64,000 nucleotides of DNA. Origin: Flavobacterium sp. Root420 (GTDB lineage: Bacteria; Bacteroidota; Bacteroidia; Flavobacteriales; Flavobacteriaceae). Numbering within the stretch: the first letter of the stretch is position 1; each line of letters starts with the position of its first letter. Of the stretch, positions 36,496 through 45,017 are shown one piece after another. The notes below the pieces were generated by a model. It was given only the letters and a program-made list of their open reading frames with translations. It did no database searches and was not told where the DNA came from. The DNA lies in the NCBI RefSeq assembly GCF_001427905.1, contig NZ_LMEF01000012.1, positions 63,886-127,885 of the forward strand. Direction: 5' to 3'. The position numbers were made by a program, and so were the translations under genes.

Positions 36496-37692
36496 ATGTA
36501 TAAAATTACGATGAAATCAGTTTTTGTAGCATCAGCATTTTTGGTTGGTGTAAGCAGCTGTTTTGCACAAGATGTTTTAGTAAACTCACTAAAGCTGAAT
36601 GCGAGTGATAAAAGTAAAGAGAACTTTAAATTCACAGAGCAAATTAACCTTGGAACAACTTCGGTAAAAACACAAGGTTCTTCAGGAACATGCTGGAGTT
36701 ATTCTACAAACTCATTTTTAGAATCAGAAATGATTCGTTTGGGGAAACAACCTGTAGAATTATCTCAGATTTATTCAGCAAGAAATGTATATGTAGAAAA
36801 AGGAATTAATTATGTGCGTATGCATGGCGCTGTGACTCTTGGTGACGGAGGTGCGTTGCATGACGTAATCAATATGTACAAAAAATACGGAACAGTTCCG
36901 AGAGAAGTTTACACAGGATTAAACTACGGAACTGATAAAAATAAATTTGGAGAAATGGCAGCACTTATCGAAGGCGTTTTGGGTGCTGTAGTTAAAAATC
37001 CAAATGGAGAATTGACTCCGAACTGGCAAAAAGCGTATGCTGCAGTAATCGATTCTTATTTAGGAAAAGTGCCGGAAAACTTTACATACAAAGGAAAAAA
37101 TTATACGCCACAAACTTTCGCTAAAGAAGTAGTGGGAATTAATCCTGATGAATATGTAGAAATGTCTTCGTTTACAACTTCTCCATATTACCAAAAAACA
37201 ACCATGATGGTGCCGGACAACTGGTCGTTTGATCAGGTTTACAACGTAAAAGTAAATGACATGACTGATGTTATTGATAATGCATTGAAAAAAGGATACA
37301 CAGTAGCATGGGCAACAGATGTGAGCGAGAAAAGCTTTAGCTGGAAAAATGGTGTAGCGTATGTTCCGACAAAGAAATTTGATGATATGACCGCTGAAGA
37401 AAAAGCAGACATGTTCAACGGGCCAAAACCAGAACCGGAAATTACTCCGGAAATGCGTCAGGCTGCATTTGATAATTACACCACAACAGACGATCACGGA
37501 ATGCATATTATTGGTTTAGCCAAAGATCAAACCGGAAGAGAATATTACATCGTAAAAAATTCGTGGGGGGAAACAAACGACTACAAAGGTTTCTTGTTTG
37601 TAACCAAAAATTTCGTAAAATATAAAACCACTGCTTTAATGGTAAATAAAGGCGGAATTCCAACTGACATTGCTAAGAAGTTAGGAGTTTAG
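36496..37692 (+). CDS. Exported C1 family (bleomycin hydrolase-like) cysteine peptidase
   Basis: 398-residue papain-fold peptidase of the C1B/aminopeptidase C group with a signal peptide (MYKITMKSVFVASAFLVG...CFAQ). Catalytic Cys is in QGSSGTCWSYST (with Gln oxyanion), His in DDHGMHIIGLA and Asn in VKNSWGE. Conserved MHGAVTLGDGGALHDVINM supports the C1B assignment. It acts outside the cytoplasm, probably in peptide scavenging. ATG 36496 is chosen; the ATG at 36511 would still give a workable signal peptide. Confidence 0.9.
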   Translation: MYKITMKSVFVASAFLVGVSSCFAQDVLVNSLKLNASDKSKENFKFTEQINLGTTSVKTQGSSGTCWSYSTNSFLESEMIRLGKQPVELSQIYSARNVYVEKGINYVRMHGAVTLGDGGALHDVINMYKKYGTVPREVYTGLNYGTDKNKFGEMAALIEGVLGAVVKNPNGELTPNWQKAYAAVIDSYLGKVPENFTYKGKNYTPQTFAKEVVGINPDEYVEMSSFTTSPYYQKTTMMVPDNWSFDQVYNVKVNDMTDVIDNALKKGYTVAWATDVSEKSFSWKNGVAYVPTKKFDDMTAEEKADMFNGPKPEPEITPEMRQAAFDNYTTTDDHGMHIIGLAKDQTGREYYIVKNSWGETNDYKGFLFVTKNFVKYKTTALMVNKGGIPTDIAKKLGV

Positions 37693-37716
37693 TTTTAGAT
37701 TGGTTTTTAAAAATAG

Positions 37717-37755
37717 AAAAAGCGCTGCAAGTAAAATTGTGAGCGCTTTTTTTTG
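37717..37755 (+). terminator. Intrinsic terminator after the C1 peptidase
   Basis: AAAAAGCGCT and AGCGCTTTTTTTT separated by 15 nt. Confidence 0.75.
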
Positions 37756-37959
37756 TGATTTAGTGGCAACTAGACAAATAAAAATGAGAACAATGTTTTT
37801 ATCCGTTTTCATTTTTAGATTAATAATGAATGTTTTTATTTAAAAAACAGCACTTAAACGTTTTTTAAGGTCGTTTACGGGAATAATAAAATATAAAAAG
37901 GAACTATAAGTACCTTTAAGTTAATATTTTAATGTTCAGAATAAATTAATCTAATCATC

Positions 37960-38658
37960 ATGAAAACTTATGCAGCAAATTTTACACTAATTGCATGTGT
38001 TTTTTCTTTTAGCTGTTTTTGTTTTGCACAGCGTGCTGCTCCTAACACTCCTGTCATTGCACCAATAGCAAATGCACATTCACAATCTGACAACAAATCT
38101 GATAATGATCTTGTGCTGGATTATTATCATGTGGAAGAAACTATTAATATGACATTCGGAAGAAGAGTGATCAAATATGAAGTTTCAAAATTAGACATGG
38201 TTAATACCTATGATCTTGGTCCAAATAACACCAGAACTGTTACAGCCGTTTATCGAAAAGCCAAAGTAAAACCAACAGAAATCGCTCTGCTGTCAAAAAC
38301 AATTACAGATACAGTTCCATCGACAATTAAGCCAGTTAAAGTTGAAGTGATTCCTCCGGCGCAAAAAGCAAAATATCTTATTGTAAACCGCACAAAAACC
38401 TATATGCAAGTTATAGATAAAGGTTATGCGTCTGCAGATATGCTCAAAAAAGTGGCAGATCAACATTATTTTGATGGAGAAATGAATGAAGCTGCAAAAT
38501 TTTATGCACAGTTGCTTGAAATGTCTCCAGATATAGAGCCATCCTATTATTATAGATATGCCCAATCATTAAAAGAAATTGGTCAGCCAGAAAAAGCCAA
38601 TGAAATGATGGTAGTATTTGAAAGTAAAAACATAGTCAATAAAATTGCGAAAGAATAG
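37960..38658 (+). CDS. Exported TPR-like protein of unknown function
   Basis: 232 residues with a signal peptide ending near CFAQ (residue 24). The middle (about 50-140) is not recognised. The last 85 residues (TYMQVIDKGYASADMLKKVADQHYFDGEMNEAAKFYAQLLEMSPDIEPSYYYRYAQSLKEIG in part) form two TPR-like helix pairs. That segment closely resembles the N-terminal TPR part of Bacteroidota PD40/OmpA-type envelope proteins, but here nothing follows it. Monocistronic, with a hairpin terminator directly after the stop. Confidence 0.7.
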   Translation: MKTYAANFTLIACVFSFSCFCFAQRAAPNTPVIAPIANAHSQSDNKSDNDLVLDYYHVEETINMTFGRRVIKYEVSKLDMVNTYDLGPNNTRTVTAVYRKAKVKPTEIALLSKTITDTVPSTIKPVKVEVIPPAQKAKYLIVNRTKTYMQVIDKGYASADMLKKVADQHYFDGEMNEAAKFYAQLLEMSPDIEPSYYYRYAQSLKEIGQPEKANEMMVVFESKNIVNKIAKE

Positions 38659-38681
38659 TTCCACGTGCCCCCAGAGCGAGG

Positions 38682-38715
38682 AAAAAGACTATCATGAAAG
38701 TGGTGGTCTTTTTTT
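38682..38715 (+). terminator. Intrinsic terminator after the TPR-like gene
   Basis: AAAAAGACTATCA / TGGTGGTCTTTTT with G-T pairs, followed by T-run. The same words return in the perfect hairpin at 38926-38973. Confidence 0.75.
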
Positions 38716-38756
38716 AAGCTCTAATTTATCATTTTAAATTCCAACACACATACTGT

Positions 38757-38862
38757 TTAACCGCAATGTTCGCAAAGGGCGTACGCAATGAACAGCTTTG
38801 CGAACTCACTAAAGATCCTGCAAACACAGCAGAAAAAAAACCTTTGCGAGCTTTGCGGTAAA
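38757..38862. repeat. CGCAAAG-type palindromic element
   Basis: Arms TTAACCGCAATGTTCGCAAAG (from 38757) and CTTTGCGAGCTTTGCGGTAAA (to 38862) pair with a few mismatches. Internal copies CGCAAAG/CTTTGCG lie between them. Same family as the better preserved 48783-48918. The 38659-39031 gap otherwise holds two hairpins and a tRNA relic. Confidence 0.65.
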
Positions 38863-38925
38863 ATTTTTACTGCTCCACAGGTTTTCGTAGCGATCCAAAG
38901 TATGTTCTATTTGTGTAAATGTTGG

Positions 38926-38973
38926 AGCTTATTAAAAAGACTATCATGAAAATGATAGTCTTTTTAATAAGCT
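38926..38973 (-). terminator. Perfect 22-bp hairpin next to the tRNA-Asn relic
   Basis: AGCTTATTAAAAAGACTATC... pairs perfectly over 22 bp with its complement around a GAAA loop. It occupies the same position relative to the tRNA relic as the hairpin at 39295-39326 does to the intact tRNA-Asn, so it was probably its terminator. Confidence 0.7.
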
Positions 38974-39026
38974 CCCTCTCTTGGGCCCGAACCAACCCCG
39001 ATAGCTATCGGGGCTCTGATTAACAG
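38971..39026 (-). pseudogene. tRNA-Asn relic with palindromic insertion
   Basis: GCTCCCTCTCTTGGG-CCGAACCAA matches the 3' part of the intact tRNA-Asn at 39332-39405. Then GGACC is replaced by CCCCGATAGCTATCGGGG, and CTCTGATTAACAG (anticodon stem-loop, GTT) continues. The D arm and 5' acceptor strand are absent. The inserted palindrome is of the CCCGAT..ATCGGG type. Confidence 0.75.
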
Positions 39027-39031
39027 TTTAC

Positions 39032-39271
39032 TTATATCTTTCTTTGAGTTTGATAATTATGTCTGGGATACTTAATAAGATTTTCAATATTTAAGCCCTG
39101 GGTTCTGTTTTCGCACGGTATTTTTAGAAATAATACCCAATCTTCAGCATTTGCTGTGAATTTGTGAGATTCAGCATTTTTATGAAATTCAATTCGGGCA
39201 TCGAAATCAGATGTGTATCCAATGTAAAATCGGTTTAATTTAATTGAATGTAGAATGTAAACACAATTCAT
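39032..39271 (-). CDS. GIY-YIG domain protein, internally deleted
   Basis: 79 residues starting MNCVYILHSIKLNRFYIGYT, the GIY-YIG core of the small UPF0213/YhbQ-like family. The segment FHKNAESHKFTANAEDWVLF is normal for flavobacterial members. After IPCENRTQG the sequence jumps to LNIENLIKYP. The helix normally lying between (with the metal-binding Glu in a xIExxIKxMKSK-like motif) is missing, about 10-14 residues. The enzyme is therefore probably inactive. It sits between the tRNA-Asn relic and the intact tRNA-Asn genes. Confidence 0.65.
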   Translation of the reverse strand: MNCVYILHSIKLNRFYIGYTSDFDARIEFHKNAESHKFTANAEDWVLFLKIPCENRTQGLNIENLIKYPRHNYQTQRKI

Positions 39272-39294
39272 ATTAGGGTAAATTATAAACAAAA

Positions 39295-39326
39295 AAAATA
39301 CCACTTACGAAAGTAAGTGGTATTTT
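39295..39326 (-). terminator. Terminator of the tRNA-Asn pair
   Basis: AAAATACCACTTAC-GAAA-GTAAGTGGTATTTT, perfect 14-bp stem, immediately 3' of the minus-strand tRNA-Asn. Confidence 0.85.
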
Positions 39327-39331
39327 ATAAG

Positions 39332-39405
39332 CTCCCTCTCTTGGGCTCGAACCAAGGACCCTCTGATTAACAGTCAGATGCTCTAACCAACTGAGCTAAG
39401 AAGGA
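39332..39405 (-). tRNA. tRNA-Asn (anticodon GTT), copy 1
   Basis: 74 nt: acceptor TCCTTCT/AGAGGGA with one G-T pair, discriminator G, D arm AGCTCAGTTGGTTAGAGC, anticodon loop CTGTTAA and T arm CTTGGTTCGAGCCCAAG. CCA is not encoded. Confidence 0.96.
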
Positions 39406-39443
39406 ATCACCTTAAAGGTAAATATGTTTGCTGAAAAAAGTTG

Positions 39444-39517
39444 CTCCCCCTCTTGGGCTCGAACCAAGGACCCTCTGATTAACAGTCAGATGCTCTAACC
39501 AACTGAGCTAAGGAGGA
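39444..39517 (-). tRNA. tRNA-Asn (anticodon GTT), copy 2
   Basis: 74 nt, identical to copy 1 except in the acceptor stem (TCCTCCT/AGGGGGA). Lies 38 bp upstream of copy 1 on the same strand, so both are probably one transcript. Confidence 0.96.
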
Positions 39518-39600
39518 AGTTGTTGCTCTTTTTAGCGAGTGCAAATATAGTTGATTTTTTAATTTCCCAAAAATATTTTCACACTTTTTCTCAATTATTT

Positions 39601-40944
39601 TTACGGCTTCATTATTGCCTTGTAGATATCGTTTCCGTTAGCGAACAAAAGTAGTGCGATAAGTAGAACGAAACCAACCATTTGGGCGTTTTCAAGGAAT
39701 TTATCACTTGGTTTTTTACCACTAATTATTTCGTACAATAAAAACATCACATGACCACCATCAAGTGCCGGAATTGGCAATAAATTCATAACTCCAAGCA
39801 TAATTGATAATAAAGCAGTGATTGACCAGAAGGTTTCCCAGCTCCATGAATTCGGAAAAATGTTGAAAATCGCCGCAAATCCACCTACTTGTTTGTATGC
39901 TTTTGTCTCTGGATTAAAAATCATTTTCAATTGTTTTCCGTAACTTACTAATTGGTCTTTACCTTTTGTCAGTCCAACCGGAATAGATTCAGCAAAATTA
40001 TATTCTTTTGTACTGATTTTATAGTAACCTAATTTTTGTAATGATTTAATGTCTAAACCACCAGGAATAACCCCAAGTTTTCCGTCTGCAGAAACTTTAA
40101 CATTAACTGTAGTTTGTTTTAAATCACGCAAAACAACTGCAAGAATCGTTTTTCCTTTGTTAGCGTTTAAAATCACTTTTACCTGATCATAATACTTTGC
40201 TTCCTGACCATTTAATGTTACAAATAAATCTTTTGGTTTCAGAGAAGTGTTTTTAGAACTTTCATCCAAACCTCCAACAGCGAAAGGCATTCTAGGGCTT
40301 ATCAATAAACCTTTTTCATGTTTTGATAACTTGTCAACAAAATCTGTAGGTATTTTGACAGTTTGCTGTTGTCCGTTTCTGTCAATCAAAATTTCTTTAG
40401 CCATGATGACTTTCATGTTAGTGTCGTCGTCAAAATTTTCGATTTTTTGACCATCGATAGAAATTATTTTATCGCCAGTTTTTATTCCAACATTTTCAAT
40501 TGCAGGATTGGTTACCCAAACACCATCTTTTAAATCAGCATTTGCAACGTAAGTTTCACCGTAAACAAACGCCATTCCGATATAAATAATGAAAGCCAAT
40601 ATAAAGTTTACTGTAACACCACCCAACATAATGATCAAACGTTGCCAGGCTGGTTTAGAACGGAATTCCCACGGTTGAGGTGGTAATGCCATTTGTTCTT
40701 TGTCCATACTTTCGTCGATCATCCCTGAAATTTTCACATAACCTCCCAATGGAAGCCATCCGATTCCGTATTCTGTTTCTCCAATTTTCTTTTTTAACAG
40801 AGAATATTTAACATCAAAAAATAAGTAAAATTTTTCGACTCTGGTTTTAAATAATTTTGCAGGGATAAAATGCCCTAATTCGTGAAGAATAATAAGTAAA
40901 GATAAACTCAATAGAAATTGAGAGAGTTTGATAACTATATCCAT
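39601..40944 (-). CDS. rseP: RIP metalloprotease (site-2 protease)
   Basis: 447-residue intramembrane zinc protease. Zinc-binding HELGH (His21, Glu22, His25) sits in the first membrane segment and the third ligand is in LLPIPALDGGHVMF (about residue 395). Two PDZ-like regions lie between (about 125-300), as in E. coli RseP. It cleaves membrane anti-sigma factors or signal-peptide remnants; the two-helix protein encoded at 27832-28227 is a conceivable substrate, but that is an inference. Confidence 0.94.
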   Translation of the reverse strand: MDIVIKLSQFLLSLSLLIILHELGHFIPAKLFKTRVEKFYLFFDVKYSLLKKKIGETEYGIGWLPLGGYVKISGMIDESMDKEQMALPPQPWEFRSKPAWQRLIIMLGGVTVNFILAFIIYIGMAFVYGETYVANADLKDGVWVTNPAIENVGIKTGDKIISIDGQKIENFDDDTNMKVIMAKEILIDRNGQQQTVKIPTDFVDKLSKHEKGLLISPRMPFAVGGLDESSKNTSLKPKDLFVTLNGQEAKYYDQVKVILNANKGKTILAVVLRDLKQTTVNVKVSADGKLGVIPGGLDIKSLQKLGYYKISTKEYNFAESIPVGLTKGKDQLVSYGKQLKMIFNPETKAYKQVGGFAAIFNIFPNSWSWETFWSITALLSIMLGVMNLLPIPALDGGHVMFLLYEIISGKKPSDKFLENAQMVGFVLLIALLLFANGNDIYKAIMKP

Positions 40945-40973
40945 TTTGTATTTTTAGTTCGTAATTTAACGCA

Positions 40974-40981
40974 CAAAAGTA
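40974..40981 (-). promoter_or_regulatory. Predicted rseP promoter (-7 element)
   Basis: TACTTTTG on the minus strand fits TAnnTTTG, 29 bp before the rseP ATG. Confidence 0.55.
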
Positions 40982-41145
40982 ACGTTTCTATTTTAATTTG
41001 ATAGTGCAATATAAGACATAAGGTTTTAAATGTTTGTTAATTAATAAACATTTAGATTTCTACTTTTAACAAGAAGCTTTAACTTTACTTTTTTAAGCAC
41101 TATCTCACTCAATTGGTAGTGTAAAACCATCAAAAGTTACATTAT

Positions 41146-42225
41146 ATGGCTTCATTATTATTTTCTCCACTTACTATAAAAAAAATTACATTAAAAAATA
41201 GAATCGTTATTTCGCCAATGTGTCAATATTCTTCCGTTGACGGATTTGCAAATGATTGGCATTTGGTGCATCTCGGAAGCCGTGCCAGTGGAGGCGTGGG
41301 TTTAATCATTCAGGAAGCCACAGCCGTTTCTCCTGAAGCGCGAATCTCTCCTTCAGATCTTGGAATTTGGAAAGACGAACACATCGAAAAACTAAAACAA
41401 ATCAACAAATTTATCGTTTCTCAAAATTCGATTCCCGGAATTCAATTGGCACACGCAGGACGAAAAGCGAGTGTTTCAGCTCCTTGGGAAGGCAATAAAA
41501 AGTTAGATTTCGCTCAAGGCGGATGGCAGACGGTTTCTTCAAGTGCGATTCCGTATCATGATGATGAACCGTTTCTTCCAACAGCTTTAGATGAAAACGG
41601 AATCCAAAAAGTAATTTCCGATTTTAAATCGGCAACCAAAAGAGCCGTTGAAGCGGGATATCAGGTTTTAGAAATTCATGGTGCGCACGGCTACTTGTTG
41701 CATCAGTTTCTTTCTCCTTTAACTAATAACAGAACCGATGCATACGGAGGAAGTTTCGAAAACAGGATCCGTTTTACTTTAGAAATTGTACAAGTAGTTC
41801 AGTCAGAATGGCCTTCAGACTTACCTTTATTTGTCCGAATCTCAGCTACTGATTGGGCAGAAGGTGGCTGGAATCCGGAGGAATCAGTAAAACTTTCCGA
41901 AATCTTAAAAGAAAAAGGAGTAGATTTAATTGATGTTTCGTCAGGCGGATTAGTTTCGCATCAGCAAATTCCGTTACATCCAAATTATCAGGTTCCGTTT
42001 GCTGAGAAAATCAAAAAAGAAGCAAATGTTTTAACAGGAGCAGTTGGTTTAATAACGCATGCCATACAAGCCGAAGAAATTTTAAATAACAATCAGGCCG
42101 ATTTGATTTTATTTGCCAGAGAATCTTTAAGAAATCCTAACTTGCCGTTAGATTTCGCCAGAGATTTAAACGAAGATATTCAATGGCCAAAACAATACGA
42201 ACGAGCTAAAATAAATAAACCATAA
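41146..42225 (+). CDS. Old Yellow Enzyme family NAD(P)H:flavin oxidoreductase
   Basis: 359-residue FMN enzyme of the YqjM/thermophilic-like OYE class, which reduces activated C=C bonds of enals, enones or nitro compounds. Class marks are SPMCQYSS (Cys26-type redox sensor), QLAHAGRKAS, EIHGAHGYLLHQFLSP (substrate-binding His pair) and TDAYGGSFENRIRF. The phosphate-binding end is LILFARESLRNPNLP. Length fits the class. Neighbours (tRNA/rseP upstream, Gfo/Idh downstream) give no pathway hint. Confidence 0.92.
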   Translation: MASLLFSPLTIKKITLKNRIVISPMCQYSSVDGFANDWHLVHLGSRASGGVGLIIQEATAVSPEARISPSDLGIWKDEHIEKLKQINKFIVSQNSIPGIQLAHAGRKASVSAPWEGNKKLDFAQGGWQTVSSSAIPYHDDEPFLPTALDENGIQKVISDFKSATKRAVEAGYQVLEIHGAHGYLLHQFLSPLTNNRTDAYGGSFENRIRFTLEIVQVVQSEWPSDLPLFVRISATDWAEGGWNPEESVKLSEILKEKGVDLIDVSSGGLVSHQQIPLHPNYQVPFAEKIKKEANVLTGAVGLITHAIQAEEILNNNQADLILFARESLRNPNLPLDFARDLNEDIQWPKQYERAKINKP

Positions 42226-42236
42226 GGTTTTTATTT

Positions 42237-42391
42237 GAACCATTAAGACATTAAGTTTCATTAAGCTTTGAACTTAATTTTTCTTAATCTCTTAACGGTT
42301 AGAAAACAATAAAATGTGAAATTAATTCAAATCACAATGATATTAGGTTTCATTAAGCAGCTAAACTTAATTTTCTTAATATCTTAATGGT
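42237..42391. repeat. ATTAAG-type inverted repeat element
   Basis: Left arm AACCATTAAGACATTAAG (from 42238). Right-hand copies are CTTAATCTCTTAACGGTT (about 42283-42300) and CTTAATATCTTAATGGT (42375-42391). Same vocabulary as 50938-51051. Fills the gap between the OYE and Gfo/Idh genes. Confidence 0.65.
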
Positions 42392-42430
42392 AAAAAAAAA
42401 ATTAAAATTTATTTTAATAAATACAGAACA

Positions 42431-43471
42431 ATGCAAAAAATTAGAACAGCACTATTATCATACGGAATGTCGGGGAAAGTTTTTCACGCTCCATTTTTAG
42501 ATATTCATCCCGGATTTGAATTATTAGGTTCCTGGGAAAGAAGTAAAAATCTCATTCAGGAAGATTATCCTTATGTAAAAAGTTATCCAACAATCGATGA
42601 TTTATTAGCAGACGATGTCGATTTGGTAATCATAAACACGCCAGTTGGAACACATTATGAATATGCTAAAAAAGTGCTTTTGGCCGGAAAACATGCCGTT
42701 GTCGAAAAAGCCTTCACAACAACGGTTGCTGAAGCTGAAGAATTAGCTTCAATTGCAAAAGAAAAAGGATTAAAATTAGCCGTTTTCCAAAACAGAAGAT
42801 GGGACAGTGATTTTAAAACCATTCAGAAAATAATTCAAGATGGTGTCTTGGGAGATTTGGTTGAAGCCGAATTCCATTTTGACAGATATAACCCAATATT
42901 GAGTCCGAAAGCCCATAAAGAAACAGCCAATGATGGTGCCGGAATCTTAAAAGATTTAGGGCCGCATTTAATCGATCAGGCAGTTTGTTTGTTTGGTTCG
43001 CCAAAATCTGTTTTTGGAGATATTCGTTACACCAGAGAAAATTCTTTGGTTGATGACTGGATCGATTTAGTATTGATTTATGAAAATTTCAGAGTACGTT
43101 TAAAAGCAGGTTTCTTTGTGAGAGAAGCCTATCCTGCGTATACAATTCACGGTAAAAAAGGTTCTTTCCTAAAACCGCGAGGTGATGTTCAGGAAGATGA
43201 ATTAAAAATTGGTAAAAAACCAAATTTAGAATCGTGGGGAACAGAACCTGAAGACCTTCAGGGGCTTTTGCATACAGAAATTAATGGGGAAGTAATCCGA
43301 GAAAAAATACCAACGCTTCAGGGAAATTATTTCTCATTTTTTGATGGTGTTTATGATTGTATTGTAAACAATAAAACAGAACCCGTTACCGCACAGGATG
43401 GCGTAAAAGTAATGCAGATTATCGAAGCGGCTATTGCGAGTAATGCACAACAGAGGTTAATTAACTTATAG
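42431..43471 (+). CDS. Gfo/Idh/MocA family oxidoreductase
   Basis: 346-residue NAD(P)-dependent oxidoreductase. The Rossmann N-terminus (RTALLSYGMSGKVFHAP) carries a GxSG-type turn with an unusual SYGMSGKVFH seen in the YdgJ/oxidised-sugar subgroup. The conserved VVEKAFTTT replaces the usual EKP loop. The catalytic region is DLGPHLIDQAVCLFG (Asp/His). It probably oxidises or reduces a sugar, inositol or similar polyol, but the substrate is not identifiable. Confidence 0.88.
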   Translation: MQKIRTALLSYGMSGKVFHAPFLDIHPGFELLGSWERSKNLIQEDYPYVKSYPTIDDLLADDVDLVIINTPVGTHYEYAKKVLLAGKHAVVEKAFTTTVAEAEELASIAKEKGLKLAVFQNRRWDSDFKTIQKIIQDGVLGDLVEAEFHFDRYNPILSPKAHKETANDGAGILKDLGPHLIDQAVCLFGSPKSVFGDIRYTRENSLVDDWIDLVLIYENFRVRLKAGFFVREAYPAYTIHGKKGSFLKPRGDVQEDELKIGKKPNLESWGTEPEDLQGLLHTEINGEVIREKIPTLQGNYFSFFDGVYDCIVNNKTEPVTAQDGVKVMQIIEAAIASNAQQRLINL

Positions 43472-43614
43472 ATTTAAACACATAGAGACATAGTTTTCTG
43501 TGTCTACAGAAGGCGTTTCGCTTGCTTAAAAACACATAGCTATGTGTCTTTTTGACAAGTGAAACGCCTTTTTTATAGTTGGAGAATAAATCTATGTTTC
43601 TATGTGTTTAAAAC
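43471..43614. repeat. Triple nested palindrome, ACACATAG type
   Basis: Three stacked inverted repeats share one centre. The outer 23-bp arms (43471-43493 / 43592-43614) hold TTTAAACACATAGAGACATAG. The middle arms AAGGCGTTTCGCTTG (43510-43524) / CAAGTGAAACGCCTT (43556-43570) pair at 14 of 15 positions. The core ACACATAGCTATGTGT (43532-43547) is perfect. The left edge touches the stop codon of the Gfo/Idh gene. Confidence 0.75.
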
Positions 43615-43732
43615 TTTTGTAGCGTTGTAACTTATAAACATATAACGTTATAAATTGAGGAACTGGTGGTCTTCGTTAGTGGGTAAAGTCATTTTTTGTA
43701 TTTTTATAGTAGAAATCCAAAAAAGCATTATT

Positions 43733-44950
43733 TTGATCAACTTCAATCCGTTATCACTTTTCCAAACTAAAGGAAAAATTAAGAAAGTCTATAGAGAAGC
43801 AAAAGCTTCTTATTTAAACCGAATTCGTTTTGCTGTTGGAATGTTTTATTTCGGAATGGGGTTAAGTTTTGCAACCTGGGCAAGTCGAATTCCGGATATA
43901 AAAACCGCTTTGCATTTGACCGAAGGAGATTTAGGATCTATACTTTTTGCACTACCGATGGGACAATTAGCCATTATGCCTTTTTCAGGAAAAATGGTAA
44001 CCAAATTTGGAAGCCACCGCATTTTGGTTTTCTCCCTAATAATGTATGTTTTTTGTTTAGCCAATTTAGGCTTGGCAACAACAGCATTACAATTATCTTT
44101 AGGTTTATTTTTGTTTGGCCTGTTCGGAAACTTGGCGAACATTGCCGTAAATACGCAGGGTGTCTATACAGAAGTACTTTTCAAAAAAACGATAATGTCA
44201 GCTTTTCACGGTATGTGGAGTTTTGCCGGATTTACCGGAGCTTTGGTAGGTTTAGGAATGTTAGCTTTAAAACTGTCGCCGTTGCATCACTTTATAATTG
44301 TAGGTGCCATTGTGCTTTTGATGGTTGCATTTAATTTTAATTTTTTGGTCAGAGCCAAAGAAAAAATCAAGCATAAAACAGAGAAGAAAAAAATATTTGT
44401 AAAGCCAGACACAACCCTATTATGGCTTGGTGTTATTGGTTTTTGCAGTATGGCGAGTGAAGGTGTAATGTTTGACTGGAGTGGTGTATATTTTAAAGAT
44501 ATTGTAAAAGCGCCCGGAGCGTTAGTAATTTTAGGATATACTTCGTTTATGATTATGATGGCCAGCGGACGTTTCTTAGGAGACAATCTTATTAACAAAT
44601 TTGGCCGCGAACGCGTAATGCAAATCAGTGGGGTTATGATTTCTGCCGGACTTTTTACAGCTGTTTTTCTTCCTTATATTATTCCGTGTACGATTGCTTT
44701 TATGGCTGTTGGTTTGGGAGTTGCGACTATTGTTCCTACGGTTTATAGCATAGCAGGAAAAAATCCTACAGTACCACCCGGTGAAGCGTTAACGATAGTT
44801 TCAAGTGTTAGCTTTCTTGGTTTCTTAATGGGACCTCCGGTAATTGGACATATTGCTCAAAATTTCGGACTTCAGTTTTCGTTTGCTTTTATCGGAATCT
44901 TTGGCGTTCTGATCGCTTTTATGGTATCTAAAATTAGAACGACAGCTTAA
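43733..44950 (+). CDS. MFS transporter
   Basis: Major facilitator with about 12 membrane segments beginning at FAVGMFYFGMGLSFATWASRIP. The loop 2-3 motif GKMVTKFGSHR and its second-half counterpart GDNLINKFGRERV are visible. It resembles the FucP/YbjJ-like subgroup, so a sugar or drug/inner-membrane efflux role are both possible. There is no ATG upstream of the first helix; TTG 43733 (LINFNPLSLFQTKG) is the most plausible start, but an earlier TTG at 43655 is in frame. Confidence 0.8.
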   Translation: MINFNPLSLFQTKGKIKKVYREAKASYLNRIRFAVGMFYFGMGLSFATWASRIPDIKTALHLTEGDLGSILFALPMGQLAIMPFSGKMVTKFGSHRILVFSLIMYVFCLANLGLATTALQLSLGLFLFGLFGNLANIAVNTQGVYTEVLFKKTIMSAFHGMWSFAGFTGALVGLGMLALKLSPLHHFIIVGAIVLLMVAFNFNFLVRAKEKIKHKTEKKKIFVKPDTTLLWLGVIGFCSMASEGVMFDWSGVYFKDIVKAPGALVILGYTSFMIMMASGRFLGDNLINKFGRERVMQISGVMISAGLFTAVFLPYIIPCTIAFMAVGLGVATIVPTVYSIAGKNPTVPPGEALTIVSSVSFLGFLMGPPVIGHIAQNFGLQFSFAFIGIFGVLIAFMVSKIRTTA

Positions 44951-45017
44951 AATTTAGCTCCTAAAAAAACAAAAAATAGGCAAAGCTACATAATTAATTT
45001 CAAATTTCAATTAAAAC

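Noticed and set aside
37060..37506. 148-codon minus-strand ORF
   Set aside because: Lies wholly inside the C1 peptidase gene; the translation is Cys/His/Phe-rich as expected for the reverse frame of a coding sequence.
39332..39517. Integrated element attached to the tRNA-Asn genes
   Set aside because: No integrase, no phage-like genes and no long attachment duplication; the 3'-half relic at 38971 is better explained by local duplication and decay.
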